A DNA stretch of 31,285 bases from Dichomitus squalens LYAD-421 SS1 (taxonomy: Eukaryota > Basidiomycota > Agaricomycetes > Polyporales > Polyporaceae), in contig NW_006766924.1 in NCBI RefSeq assembly GCF_000275845.1, forward strand, positions 93,137-124,421, given 5' to 3'. This document shows, piece by piece, positions 20,876 to 31,285 of the stretch. The notes below the pieces were generated by a model. That model ran no database searches. It saw nothing but the letters and a program-made list of their open reading frames with translations, and was not told the origin of the DNA. A program made the position numbers and the translations under genes. Each line of letters begins with the position of its first letter. Position 1 is the first letter of the stretch.

Positions 20876-20884
20876 GGGGCTCTG

Positions 20885-21501
20885 GCTATCCCGAAATACC
20901 GTGATCTTCTTCCCGTGGCCATTGCTGACACAACTGTCACCTGCATCTGGAACAGGCCACGTTACGCTGGATGATAGGTTCCTCAACGGTGGACGTGGTC
21001 TTCCCAGCTATCGTGGCCTTACAATACCTGTCCTTGGCATTACGACGGCCGAACAAGAGCGGAGGATGGATCAGAATCTAATGCTAACAAGTAGGCACCC
21101 GACACTGCACATCTGCTCTCCGACCGGACGGCCAGTGTTGGCCGTCATAGGGAAAACTCCTCCTTTCTTCATGATGTCATCTAGGCATTCAACAGGCTAT
21201 GACTATACGGTATTCCTATCCTCGCATTGCAATTGACTGCCGCAATTCCAAGGAGTTTCGTAGCGGTTCACACTTCGCCACCAGATATATACCCTCCGTA
21301 TCGGACTCCGTTCACACATGGGGGGTGAATCGTCTCACGCTACGTGGGCAGCCACTGTCATTGCATTTTCACCGACACTATCTGGTCCCACCACTGCTCG
21401 CGGAAGGAAGTGCATACCGCACTGCCGTGCCCGTCAGATCCTACGTATGTGTTCCAGAGTCCTTGTCTTGATGTTGACATATGCCTTGTCGCACCGTTCA
21501 T
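20885..21501. other. Unassigned stretch upstream of a possible gene
   Basis: Two open plus-strand segments (about 20960-21209 and 21253-21438) could be exons of the candidate gene that follows, but the joining intron would be only about 43 nt and no start is evident. I therefore leave the stretch uncalled. Confidence 0.35.
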
Positions 21502-22306
21502 ATGAACTTTGGCATTCAGCCTCCCACAAGGCAGTACGGCACATTGCTTGCGGCTCCGCGACAAATCTGGGACGCTGTCGCGTTTCGTAACACCCAACGG
21601 CGCACTGCCTCCGTGAGTACGTCCCTGCTTGGGCGTCAACACAGGATGTAGCGATCCAGTGCAGAAATCAAGTGTCAGCATTGTCTTCTGAGCTGAGCCG
21701 TTCCTTTACCTTCCCCCGAACCTATCACCTCACGTCTAGGGAAGAGTTCAAACGAGCTTATTCCCATACTGCAGACACACACGCTGTCGCATCCACGAAA
21801 GCGCAAAATGGCATATGCGCACACGCCGTCAAATACACAGGTCTCTCATAACTGCCATCCTAGGACGATATGCGCCTGTGCACGCCCATCAGGCCGATCT
21901 TGGAGAGGTGACGCTATACATAGTGACAGCGGGAAACGCTGCGCGGCGACATCGCTTGACGAAGATTCCTCAGGCGACCCAAATCTCAGATCCCGATCAA
22001 TCGACAGTCCAGTAAGTATGTTTGGGTTTGGTCAATGTCCACGAACCACAGCCAGCGCCAGCGCCTTGTGTCTAGCGTGGGCCAGCACTCACCGGGTCGC
22101 CAGAAGTTGCTCCCCCCTTCCCAAGGAGGAGCTGGACAGGGATCTTTTCTGGGCAGGGAAACGGCTCAAGCTATCTCGTCCGCGAGAAAAGGCGCTCTGC
22201 AAAGAGTTTTCTGCACTGCAGTATGCTTGTGCAAGGTATTTTCGTCGCGTCAACAACATTTCCTCGCTGGGGAAATGCGGCCCTCAGTGCTATTGGACAC
22301 AGCTAA
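21502..22306 (+). CDS. Possible spliced gene, serine-rich, function unknown
   Basis: I do not recognise this protein. Four segments join in phase from ATG 21502: 21502-21612, 21660-21840, 21893-22011 and 22076-22306, giving 213 residues. Introns are 47, 52 and 64 nt with GT-AG ends (gtgagt, gtctct, gtaagt donors). The first exon contains QYGTLLAAPRQIWDAVAF, the second a Ser/Thr-rich segment with a charged helix (SREEFKRAYSH), the third the acidic word SLDEDSSGD. Real exons may also lie upstream. In-phase joins support it, but two agreeing phases can occur by chance, and no domain was recognised. It could instead be a decayed element fragment. Confidence 0.33.
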
Positions 22307-22725
22307 GAGGCCTGATCTCCTGTGTCGTGCTGAGGATCGTAGCAACACAACAGATATGGAGCCAGGTGCAGGGGAACAGGGCTAGATTTTCAGCGAGGCG
22401 TGGTACGCCACGTAGCGCGAGAGAGTAGGTGTACAGGGTGAGATAGAACGTGAAAGTACCAGGCTACAGCTATGCAGTACAGACGGGCGATAGGCATAGC
22501 GCGACAGCGTACGACTAGCTACTACTATACAATTTACGGGTATGACGTGGAGACGAGATACGGCAGAAGGAACCAAGTGGAAGGGCCCGGGAAATATACA
22601 ACGGCTACGAGGGGACAAACCAAGTAAACCTACCCAGAGATATATGCAACATATTACGTCCGAGCGTCATATCGACACCGCCTGGAACGCTGAGGCACAG
22701 TCGATCCATATGGTCTCCTAATAGA

Positions 22726-24193
22726 TCAATCAGTGAGCTCGCCTTCTTCGCGCTCCTCCCTTTGCGGTGACTCCTTTTGCGGTGGCGGATCTATGTGCGC
22801 CGGTAGGGCAGGTGGGGAAAGGGGGGCTGGTACCGGCGCGGGGGACGGGGTCCTAGCAGAAGGCGTAGGCGTAATGCCATTCACGGTAACGTCTTTGCCC
22901 GTATCCTGAAGAGGGTCTGGGGGGAGTGCGTCAGCCGTAGAAGCCGGCAGCTGCTCCGCGGAGGGCGTGTCCTTATCGGCAGGCACAGGCGCAGTTGCAG
23001 GATGCCGAAGGGGTTCTTCCGTCTCTTCTTCCTCGTGCTTGTCGGCCCCGTTTGGCAAGGGCTTCTGCGCATCTGTGTTTGGCTCGGCCGCAAGGACAGG
23101 CTCAGCTTCGGCGCGGCGTTCGTCGTCGGCCGGCACGCTACATTTCGATGAAGCGGCAGCCTTCGTAGCCGCGGCGATAGAGACAGACACAGAAGTAGAC
23201 GTGCTCCCACTACCGCTCGAGTCTCTGCGCTTCGCCGGCCGCGTCGCGCGAGGTTTCCTCGTCCGAGCACTACGTTTCGGCGTCTGGGCCTCAGTCGGTT
23301 CTTCTTGGGCTTCCTCAGGCTCGTTCTTCTCGGGGGCAGGTTCGTCGGCCAAGTCTGAAGCCACGACCGCAGACACGACGAGCGGCGACGGCGCCGCGGG
23401 GGCGGTAGCGGCAGCACCACGAGGATTGCGTGTGCGCTTCGCGGGCGGCGGGAACACCCCGTCGCCGTCTTCTGTGTCCTTCCGTTTTCGCTTGGCGCCG
23501 CCACCTCCGCCGCGCCTCTTTCGCGGGCTGGCGTTGCGATCTCGGGCTGGCGCGTCCTGTGCGGCCTTCTCTATGCCGTTCGGTGTGCCGTTTGTCTGCG
23601 GGTCGTCTTCACGACCTTTTGGTCCGGCACGACGGGAGCGAGAAGTGCCTGCATTTGAGTCGCCCTCTGCTTGGTCGTCGCCATCGTCTACACTCAAAGA
23701 TGAAGGTAGGCCGAATTGCCCGGGATCGAGTTTCGGTAACGACTGCGCAAGGGGACCAAGAGGATGGTACAGCGGCAGGAGAGGTGCATGGCGCTGCACA
23801 GCGGTCTTTACAGATAGAATGTATTTCTGCGCAGACGAGCGCGAAGTGTCAGTGGAGGTGGACGTCCGACGGCGTTCGTAGGGAGGGGTTGCGCGTTTGC
23901 GCATCGCTGTTGAACGCGGTCATTAAACGCGGCCCCACGTGATTCAATTTGCATCATTATGGGCGCTTACTCGTATGGGTTTCCCACTCTCCAGGGTCAT
24001 CCGCAGAGGGCGACTTGAACACGTACTTGGGTTTCCGACGGCTGCGAGACGATGAAGCAGACGGTGGGGTCGATATGAAGGCAGACGGCGGGGATGCGAG
24101 ATGCGAGGATGACGCGGAGTCGTCGGAGAAGGCGGGAACCACAATGGGTCGGCGGGAACCCACTATCGGGGTGATATTGTCGAAGGTGTCCAT
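22726..24193 (-). CDS. Disordered Lys/Arg- and Glu-rich protein, probably nuclear
   Basis: Two exons, 24193-23971 and 23906-22726, join in phase (A|CG, 64-nt intron) to 467 residues. The start MDTFDNITPIV has a purine at -3 and G at +4; an in-frame ATG at 24289 would add 32 residues. The one block that looks folded or conserved spans the splice: QKYILSVKTAV, then LLPLYHPLGPLAQSLPKLDP and FGLPSSLSVDD (about residues 100-145). The rest is low complexity: basic nuclear-localisation-like runs (RKRRGGGG, KRKRKD, AKRTRNPRG, RTRKPRATRPAKRR, the last with AT-hook flavour), Ala/Pro/Glu-rich linkers and an acidic end EEREEGELTD. Composition suggests a nuclear, DNA- or chromatin-associated protein, which is inference only. 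I recognise no family. The long second exon without introns contrasts with its neighbours. Confidence 0.75.
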
Positions 24194-26105
24194 TGCGGTC
24201 TGCTCCAATGCCAGTGGCAACGGAGAAGAACGAGTAGACAGTATGTGTTGGAATGGAATGGAAGCGACGCGGAACATAACATGAAACACGCACTACGAAG
24301 CCACACACTACAACCCAGGGACACTAGCGGAGGCTTCGACGTTCGCCGGGGTCTGAGCTCGGATGAGGTTACGTCGTTACTCGGGCGGCCGCGATCGGCG
24401 TGATGATGAGGTATAAGTTGCTTGCGACTAAAAGGAAAGATGCGATTCTTGAAGGCAGAATGTGTCAACCGCAGGGTTCCCGATGCCATAGTGGGGTGCA
24501 GCTGCAAGTACGAACGTACCTGGATGTGGTGGAGAGTGCCCAACAAGGTAGGGTGTTGGGCGGAAGCCCGATCGGATGGGAAAGAGCAGCGACGACGCCG
24601 GTGACGATAGCGATGGGCGCGGTCGTCGACGTTGAGGAGGATATGGCCGACGTCGACGGGGGCTGCAGACAAAAAGCGGCCCGTGCACTCCATTCAGGCT
24701 CTCAAGCCACTGCGAACCGAGCCGAGGCTACAACGCCGGCCACGCGGTTATCTAATCTTATCTCCCTGGCGCGTTCGCGGGATTGGTAGCGCCAACAGTC
24801 CGCGGCCGAGCGGGCTTCCTGCTCCCGACCCAATATTTCGACATCATCTCTCCTCTCCTCAGCATGCTTGGATCTGCGCATATATTCCTTCCGCCCGTAG
24901 TGCACCATCCGGTATGTTGCTAGGGGAGGTGCTGCGCGACTCAAGTGCTCTCCACCTCGGGTACTCAGTCCATGAGTTACAGCGCAGGCGCAGTCCGCCA
25001 TCCGACGAAGTCCGACGACAACACAACCTCCTCGCAGCACTCCCTCTGCGAAGACTCACCCTGAAACCGATGAACTTGCCTCCGTTCACTGTTATCCGTT
25101 TCGTTTTGACAGCAGCCACATATGGTCAACCCCGGGATTCATCCAGATGCGAGTCCGATGTCAAGATCAACGCACCGTTCGCTGACGGTGCTGCTATCGC
25201 CGAAATCGGAGATTCAACCTGACTCAAGTCGCGCTCCCACAACTCTACACAGCTTCAAGGTACTTTGACCGAGGTTTTCATTCTATTCCTCAAGGCCTCG
25301 AGGGCAAGCTTCTACACTGGTCCAGTGAACTAAGCGATATGGCCCGGGGGTTGCTATGGCAAAACGGATTGAGTGATTATAGCCCGAGCGCTCTGCTGTT
25401 GCGGTCGTGGCAGCCCGGGTCGATGACGCAGACGCCACGACCCGGTTCTGTATCGCATACGGAGTTAAGGTACGTGGAGGGCTCTAGCAGCTTGCTGTAC
25501 TCAAGTTGCTCTTGAGAGGCATATTGGACATGACTCCTCGTTGAAGCACGTGCTGAAATTCGTTGATGGGTCCCGCCCTGCCGGTCCTCGAGTCACTACA
25601 ACCTTTCCGGCGCTGGTCTGACTCATCCTAGGACGTAGCCACAGAGTATCGGGACGAGAGGACGACATACAAGTCTAAACGTGTCCGCCTCCGCCCAAGT
25701 AGGCGCTCCTCTCGAACGTACCGCAGCCAGCTGCGCGTGCCCTGATGTCACTGCGTCTGGGAGCTTGAGCCGGACAATGCTGCCGCAGTTATCAAATATT
25801 CTGTACGTTTCCTCCAAATACGCACCATATGTCGTACTGACTGCCGACGCGCTTCTCTCGCCCGCTCCGTATCCTACGGTGTTGTCCTAGCATGTCTCTT
25901 CCGGATCCGCGGTGTTGGTGAATAACGGCTGTGCATACGACTGTGACTCATGGCTCTGTGAACACTCGCTCGCTGTCCCAACAAGTCGACAACTTGCTAT
26001 AAAGAGGCTCCCCTCTGTCGGGCAGAGTCATTCCATCCTTCTCACAACCCTTCACACACGACATCTCCGTTACCACTCCCACTTGGGTAGCCACTATCTA
26101 TCATA
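24194..26105. other. Intergenic region with promoters and one doubtful small ORF
   Basis: It should hold the promoter of the minus-strand gene at 24193 and that of the plus-strand gene at 26106. One doubtful item: on the minus strand, ATG 25119 opens MAAVKTKRITVNGGKFIGFR, followed by a good gtgagt donor; reading continues open to 24859 or could splice to a peptide of about 54 residues. No family match comes to mind. Nothing else was recognised. Confidence 0.4.
25998..26004 (+). promoter_or_regulatory. TATA box of the dsRBD gene
   Basis: TATAAAG lies 102 bp upstream of ATG 26106, followed by a pyrimidine-rich leader (ctcccctctgtcg, ccatccttctcac), a usual layout for an expressed fungal gene. 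Confidence 0.6.
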
Positions 26106-26478
26106 ATGGCAGAATCTTTCCGTACGTCTTCCCCGATTGCGTAGCCGTCGTCGTCGCTGACACCTTGCCTTTCCCGAACAGACTGGCGCATGCAGCTTAA
26201 CAACTACCTCCAAGCCAACGGAGGAGCTCGTCTCCTAACGTGGGACGTCTACCAAAGCGGACCGCTACACCAGCCGTCGTGGACTGCTATAGCTTACAGT
26301 ACGTCCTACATGAACTATCTGCTCGTTGCTCCTGGTAAATTTCGATCATTATGCTCTAGTCCGCGGCGTAGAGTACGGACGAGCATACGGCTCGTCGCAA
26401 GCCGCGGTGAAGGAGGAGGCTGCTCGCCAGACTCTAGAGGCCCTCATCCAAGACCGTCGCTCTCGAAGCTACCACTAA
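26106..26478 (+). CDS. Mini double-stranded-RNA-binding-domain protein
   Basis: Three exons (26106-26121, 26182-26298, 26360-26478) join in phase to 83 residues; introns are 60 and 61 nt. Nearly the whole protein is one dsRBD: helix 1 (WRMQLNNYLQAN), three strands (LLTWDVYQSGPL, PSWTAIAYIRGVEYGRAYG) and helix 2 (SSQAAVKEEAARQTLEALI). The usual KKxAK start of helix 2 is QAAVK here, so one or two RNA-contacting lysines are missing and affinity may be reduced. There is no catalytic domain, signal peptide or membrane segment. Small single-dsRBD proteins are a common Agaricomycete gene type with poorly known roles; possible roles are binding of double-stranded RNA, modulation of RNA silencing or dimer formation. 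The gene stands alone, with a TATA box 102 bp upstream. Confidence 0.82.
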
Positions 26479-28347
26479 GCGGCGGCGGCGTTGAAAGACG
26501 TCCACCCTCCATTCGTCCTCACGTCTCTCGTCGGCCGCTGCTTTCGTGCTCTTGAACACCGCTCCCGTCATGCTGTTTCTAGTCACCGTCTCTCATCTCA
26601 TAAACTCTGCCTCGGACGCTGATCATCACCACCACTTCTGATACCACGTCGTACGCTACATTGCTTTCCTATACCTCGTAATCGCCCCGCTTGTCCCTTG
26701 CCTATGTATTTCTTGGACACCGCCTCGCCCCTAGGGATGAACGCTGTATAGCTGTACGGTAGATGCCGCCCGGACCTTCTTGCACAATTGTCTTGTTGTA
26801 GACTAAGCGCTATGTGATAATGTACAGAATCAGATCGACCGTTCAGCAATTCGATCATCACCGTGGGCTGTGCTACCGGTCTCACTATGCGACACCGCCT
26901 CCTCGTGTACTCTGCTGCTAAAGTCCGTCCGTGACCCGGTCCAGACCATGTGGCAACATCTGCCCGTCTAATATCGCGAGCACTGTGTTCCTATTCGAGC
27001 GAGAGTGCCTCAAGAGAGCATAGCTTTCGGTTGTTCTTGACTCTTGTACCGGTGGGCGCAACACAAGTAGACCCTGAGGTACTCCTCGTTCCTTATCAAT
27101 GGGAAAGGATGGGTTGCTCTATGATCCGGGCGGACAGAAACGGTGATTGACAATTGAGATGAGGAGGAAATACACGTCAGGGTTATATCGACGCGTCCCC
27201 GTGACCGCGGATCTTGGGCGCTTGTGAATGCATGTAGGTACTTAAAGCTTCTTGCTGCGGCCTTGACACGCGGCTATATCACGGCCGATACAGCTTCTTG
27301 GAAGATAGATTTTTTTCATCTGCACATAGATAAGAGAACGGGATTCGTAGAAGCCATCGTATACGACAAGAGTCTATCGCCAGATGGCTGGTGGCGAGCG
27401 AACACCCCAGTGAATTCCTCCACTGATACAGCAGTAGGTATCTTGTGGCAATAAATAAGGGCTCCGTTGAACGCCATACAAGTTCAATACACACAGTGAA
27501 CCTTCACGGACGCCTTGCTGCCCAATTCGAACTGCCTTTTACGGTTCCCTCGGCAATTCCGTCATACTCGGACATCTGTCCAAAGACTTGTTACCTCCAA
27601 TCACATACACGCATAACCCTCGTTCTATCCTTTCACGGAAACTGCCCTTATATAATCCAGCTGCCATGTTGTGTCTCCAGAATACATACGTCTTGTAGAA
27701 TAGTAAGAGCCGGCGGAGACGGACGGGCGCCCGTACCTTAAGGGGCCGGATCCACCCTCACTGCCCCCAAACCCCTTCTGATACTGATCGCTCTCGGACG
27801 TATGTACGTTCAATCTTTGCGCACGAAATCGCACAGCTTACTCTATGAAAGGCGAGTGATTCAGTGCACAACGGCGTTCGTGAGTTCTCGCACTTGCGTT
27901 ATCCCTGGTCTCGCCGGGAATCGCCAGTTTTCCGTTGTTATGCCCGACGTCCACATGTATTGGTCCCTATGTTGACGAGTCGTCTCCATGGACAACAAAG
28001 CAACACTTCCCTTGTGAACAGAAGCACAGCCGCGACCGAGGTCCGCTTCACGAGAGCCGCCCCAGTCTACCGGAAGCATAGCCAACGCCATGTCAACACA
28101 GTGCGACAGTCTAGGCACGTTCAATGTAACGGAGGTCAACTCAGCCTGCGAGAATACCAAGTCACAGGAATGAGGAGCGCTGCGCCGGCCGCTAGGATTT
28201 CCGGTGCACACATCGCGCATGGAACCTAGCGTTGTTCTCCGGCATGATTACACACCGTACTGTGGACACCTTGCGCCACCCAGGTGCAAAGCTTCGAGCA
28301 GGCGGCTCTACATTGATTCGTACGACGGAAAGCCGGGCAGGAGGAGA
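26479..28347. other. Gene-poor intergenic stretch
   Basis: No frame here shows splice support plus a recognisable domain. The longest plus frames (27224-27454, 27445-27741, 27864-28229) and their opposite-strand shadows look random. It should include the 3' UTRs of the dsRBD gene and of the aquaporin gene. No repeat or element border was recognised. Confidence 0.5.
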
Positions 28348-29955
28348 CTAGACCCTCTCTAGAGTCTGCTCGATAGCCTTGTCATCCGGAGAGACATCTC
28401 TCTCCAGCTCCGTCACAGCCACAGTGCGACTCGCATGCTCGTTATAGGCAACCTGGGCGGCAAGAAGGTCGGCGCTCGCAGGAGTAAGAACTACATATTG
28501 AACATGACGTCAGAGATGACCCGCATACGACGACTACAGACGTCCTCCCAATTAATGTGCGGCAAGTACTCACCACGACTGTAGTCTGCAAACACGAGCT
28601 CGTAGAAGACTGCTGCAAGACTCGTCGCCAGGATATTCGTCAGTGCAGTGATCGCCGCGTACGGACCGCCTCCAGCCTCGAGGCCCCAAATGGTGATGGC
28701 CATGAGACGGGCGCCGAGGTCGCGCGCGGTATTCGTTGCGACTGAAACGTGCGACGAGTCAATCCATGGTTGAGTCAAAAGTGGCAATGCATCGGCGTGA
28801 TTCTTAGCGGAAACAATGTACTCGCCTCCGACGCTAGAGTAGCTCCAGACCATGAGCGCACTACGTGAGCGTATCGTCAGCGCTTCGAAGGCACGTCAAC
28901 GTCGGATGGAAGCGGGACAGTGAAACGTACAAAACGAAGGCGATTATCCATGGCGCCGCGACCGGAGAGACGGTATGGTTGCTCGGATCGTCGACCGCCC
29001 AGATGACAAGTCCAATCACGAAGTCCTTCGGGTGCATGAGGACGTGGCGGTGGTTCCAGCGGGCAATTGAATAGGCCGAAACTCACGCAGACAAACTCGT
29101 TCAGGAACACGCGCCCAAAACTTGTTCCTGGAGCCAAGTATATCGCGAAGACTCCCGCGGGACCACTCGGTGTGAACAGGGTGCTGGCGAGCGTCCCAGC
29201 TGCCGACAGCTCTGCTTCTACTTGCTAAGGGGGTTGCTCCATTAGCGACGGGACGTCAGGGTTGAAAATGGAGCGCTAACCTTGATGGCGTCGCCGTATT
29301 GCACATAAATCAGGAGACAGGCGCAATATGCTCCGAGGATCTGGGCGACTATGTAACTAAGGATGAAAAAGCCAATGTCCGTCAGTTTCAGACAACCTGC
29401 TTTGGTGTTCATTCTACTTACCGCAGTGCTTTCTGAGGTGAGATCCTCCTCATGATGGCAAAGGCAATGCTCACGCCGGGGTTGTAATGGCCACCGGAGG
29501 TGGGTTGGGTCACCTGTCCAACAAGTTCGGCTTGTGAAAGACCTCTCGTGAGGATCACTACGACTGACGACGAATGCCAGCACCACGCCTATTGCATATC
29601 CGATTCCAATCTGCAGCACAGACGATAAGCCTTCAGCATTGGAGGTGTTGAGCCTGAAGGCGGCCGCTGAACCGATCCCTGTTCTCTGCTGATCAGTCGA
29701 CCGGTTCATTGTAGGAAGAACTCGACGTGCCCGCAAATACATAGATGAACGTCCCAACCTGTGTGCGATGCATAAATATGACCATCGATCACGAAGGACA
29801 GAAGAGGAACAACTCACGAATTCAGCCGCACATTCCGCCAACCAGTGGACATTGCGACGACGTCGTCGTTCCCAGACAATCTGTGCGTTCAACCTCGGCT
29901 TGACATCAGCAAGGTGGATGAAGTCGCGCTCTCTTGACAGGCGGGATCTGAGCAT
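28348..29955 (-). CDS. Aquaporin / aquaglyceroporin (MIP family) with variant NPA motifs
   Basis: A membrane channel for water and probably glycerol-like solutes. Ten exons give 340 residues in phase: 29955-29818, 29758-29731, 29678-29569, 29513-29422, 29356-29281, 29224-29087, 29025-28931, 28860-28826, 28741-28574 and 28490-28348. Start ATG 29955 is the first after an in-frame stop. Features: WERRRRRNVHWLAECAAEF leading into helix 1; FAGIGSAAAF; first pore motif SGGHYNPGVSIAF (NPG, 103-105); YIVAQILGAYCACLLIYVQY; GPAGVFAIYLAPG; FVIGLVIWAVDDPSN; second pore motif NTARDLGAR (241-249), with the Asp after the pore Arg that marks aquaglyceroporin-type channels. Thus NPA is NPG and NTA. Two introns, 29730-29679 (52 nt) and 28825-28742 (84 nt), begin GC (GCACGT, GCGAGT) instead of GT; removing them restores the expected protein. 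The 84-nt one is frame-neutral, so its retention would add 28 residues before NTA. The acceptor at 29026 is a weak aag. Confidence 0.85.
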
Positions 29956-31285
29956 AGTAGCGTCCGTGGGCAAGCGAGGTCGTGAACCGCATTTTGCTGT
30001 CGAGCTGGCCCCCTGTTATCTGCGAGTTCGACTGGCAGGTGGGCGATGGTATCTCATGGCTAATATTGGCAGAGCCAGTACGGGTGTTGGATTTCTGGAT
30101 GGCAGCCAACGACTTCTCTCGCTTGCAGTTCGAAAGACGCATGACCACACCGTAACTCCCAATCCGCGAAGTCGACTACCAACACCAATGTACCCCACAT
30201 GGGCAACGAAGCAGACAGGCTAGCCCTTCGGTCCGTTGTCCCTGCTCTCGTATGAGCTTTCGGTGTGTTACTGGTAGATGTCTAAGCTGGCGGTGCAGAC
30301 TGTTGACCGTTTACTGTAGCACGGTGACTTTCGGCATAGAGGAAAATGGATAGATGACGTGAAGACGCAGTCATGGGAGAGCTGTTCAGGGCCGCCCTGT
30401 GAGCAATGGAAGACGGTGTATGTATAGCTCAAGCTCACAGACCCAGCCTCGACCCCGATACTTGAAAGCTCTATAGCAGCATTGGCAGGTGAGTGTGACA
30501 GTGGTCGGAAATCCGACCTAAGGCCTTTCCTTGGTAGAAGTCACATGGAACACGGGCAGAGTGTGGTTTGTGGGATGGCGCTGAGTTATGATAAGACCCT
30601 TCTCTTAGTACCGTAAGCAGCTCAACGCGAAGGAGGTAATAACACAAGGGGAGGAGGGGGTCGAGGTGTGATGATTTTCGAGCTCTGGGCGTCCCCGATG
30701 CAAATTTGCTGCCGGACGTACCGACCCGACGGGAATATCAGGATGCTTGGCCATCGGACGAAGGCCTTCTGCAACGCTGTAGACAGGAGATAGCAGTTAC
30801 AGAAGCTTGCATATCGGTAGGCCCTTTCAAATGAAAAACACGCTCAAGTTGGTCTCGTACCCAGACGTATGGGTGTTACACCCGCACCCCACCACCGCGG
30901 TCACCCAGACGTCTGGGGCAGTTTGATAGAGAGGTCCTACCTCCCCCCTATTTCAAATTCCCGAGCCCGCGTAGATGAGATAGCTTGCGCGCTTACATGT
31001 CCAGGCTCCATGATTAAGCGCTGTGATGAGCAGTCCGGTCGCCTTGCAAGCTGTAGAACTGGTAGTAGAACCCCTCACTTTGACATGAATTGCAGTAGAT
31101 GTGTTGAGGATAGAACTCGTGAGTGAATTGCCCCCAAGGGATAGCTTTGCATTGGGTTTTGCGCCTGTGACAGGGCAATCTGCTTGGCACCACAGGAATT
31201 TGTGACTATAAGCTGATAGCTGCAGGCGAGAAAATACTGTGTTTGTCCAGAGAGCTCCTTTTCTGCTCATACATAATTCAATATT
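29956..31285. other. Upstream region of the aquaporin gene, no gene called
   Basis: It contains the aquaporin promoter and leader, though no clear TATA box was placed. An open frame at 30953-31270 (minus, ATG 31270, 105 residues, Ser/Thr-rich) has no splice or domain support. A pair of near-identical palindromic words, CCCAGACGTATGGG (30860-30873) and CCCAGACGTCTGGG (30904-30917), stands out. Confidence 0.45.

Noticed and set aside
22967..23881. 304-residue plus-strand open frame
   Set aside because: Shadow of the GC-rich minus-strand disordered gene (24193 to 22726).
24859..25119. Small minus-strand frame opening MAAVKTKRITVNGGKFIGFR with a good donor
   Set aside because: Only the first 20 residues look protein-like; the continuation is ambiguous among several acceptors and no family was recognised, so it is only mentioned.
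28742..28825. A 28-residue insertion in the aquaporin before the second pore motif
   Set aside because: Reading through is open, but removing the segment as a GC-AG intron restores the normal loop length; kept as possible retention only.
30953..31270. 105-residue minus-strand frame at the window edge
   Set aside because: Ser/Thr-rich with no domain, no introns where neighbours have many, and no promoter signal.

Overview
The window is nuclear DNA of a filamentous basidiomycete, most likely an Agaricomycete. Genes are split by many short introns (mostly 50-75 nt, GT-AG, with a few GC-AG candidates), GC content is moderate, and the mobile DNA includes a Plavaka-type (CACTA superfamily) transposon of a kind typical of mushroom genomes. 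No tRNA, rRNA, CRISPR or bacterial-style operon was seen. Gene models below were spliced by hand from reading frame, splice sites and family conservation, so exon edges are predictions.

Region 1 (1-11080) is mobile DNA. A serine/arginine-rich gene (639-1704) stops 7 bp before a near-complete Plavaka-like element (about 1711-8180). The element carries two divergent genes fired from a 188-bp gap: an apparently intact transposase of about 909 residues (5168 to 1854, minus strand) and a companion protein of about 737 residues with a GRG repeat (5357-8127, plus strand). Its ends hold clusters of the 7-mer CATTAAG. Next comes a 969-bp non-autonomous inverted-repeat element with an exact 7-bp target duplication (8223-9191), then a third cluster of the same 7-mer (9291-9384), then a mobile-element-type gene (9480-11080) whose 5' end is unclear.

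Region 2 (11081-12942) holds no gene I can support, but has a 16-bp tandem repeat and a patch rich in ATACGAC.

Region 3 (12943-20488) is the housekeeping core: NAD kinase (plus), a protein related to the queuosine-salvage (DUF2419) family (minus, convergent with NAD kinase) and ferrochelatase (minus), the last step of heme synthesis, with all four cysteines expected for a [2Fe-2S] cluster. A 123-bp foldback MITE with a 9-bp target duplication sits 265 bp upstream of the ferrochelatase start.

Region 4 (20885-31285) is sparser: a possible spliced gene of unknown function (21502-22306), a disordered lysine/arginine-rich, probably nuclear protein (24193 to 22726, minus), an 83-residue double-stranded-RNA-binding-domain protein (26106-26478, plus) and a 340-residue aquaporin/aquaglyceroporin (29955 to 28348, minus) with altered NPA motifs and two likely GC-AG introns. 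The housekeeping genes do not form one pathway; the clear functional units are the two-gene transposon and the stand-alone metabolic genes.
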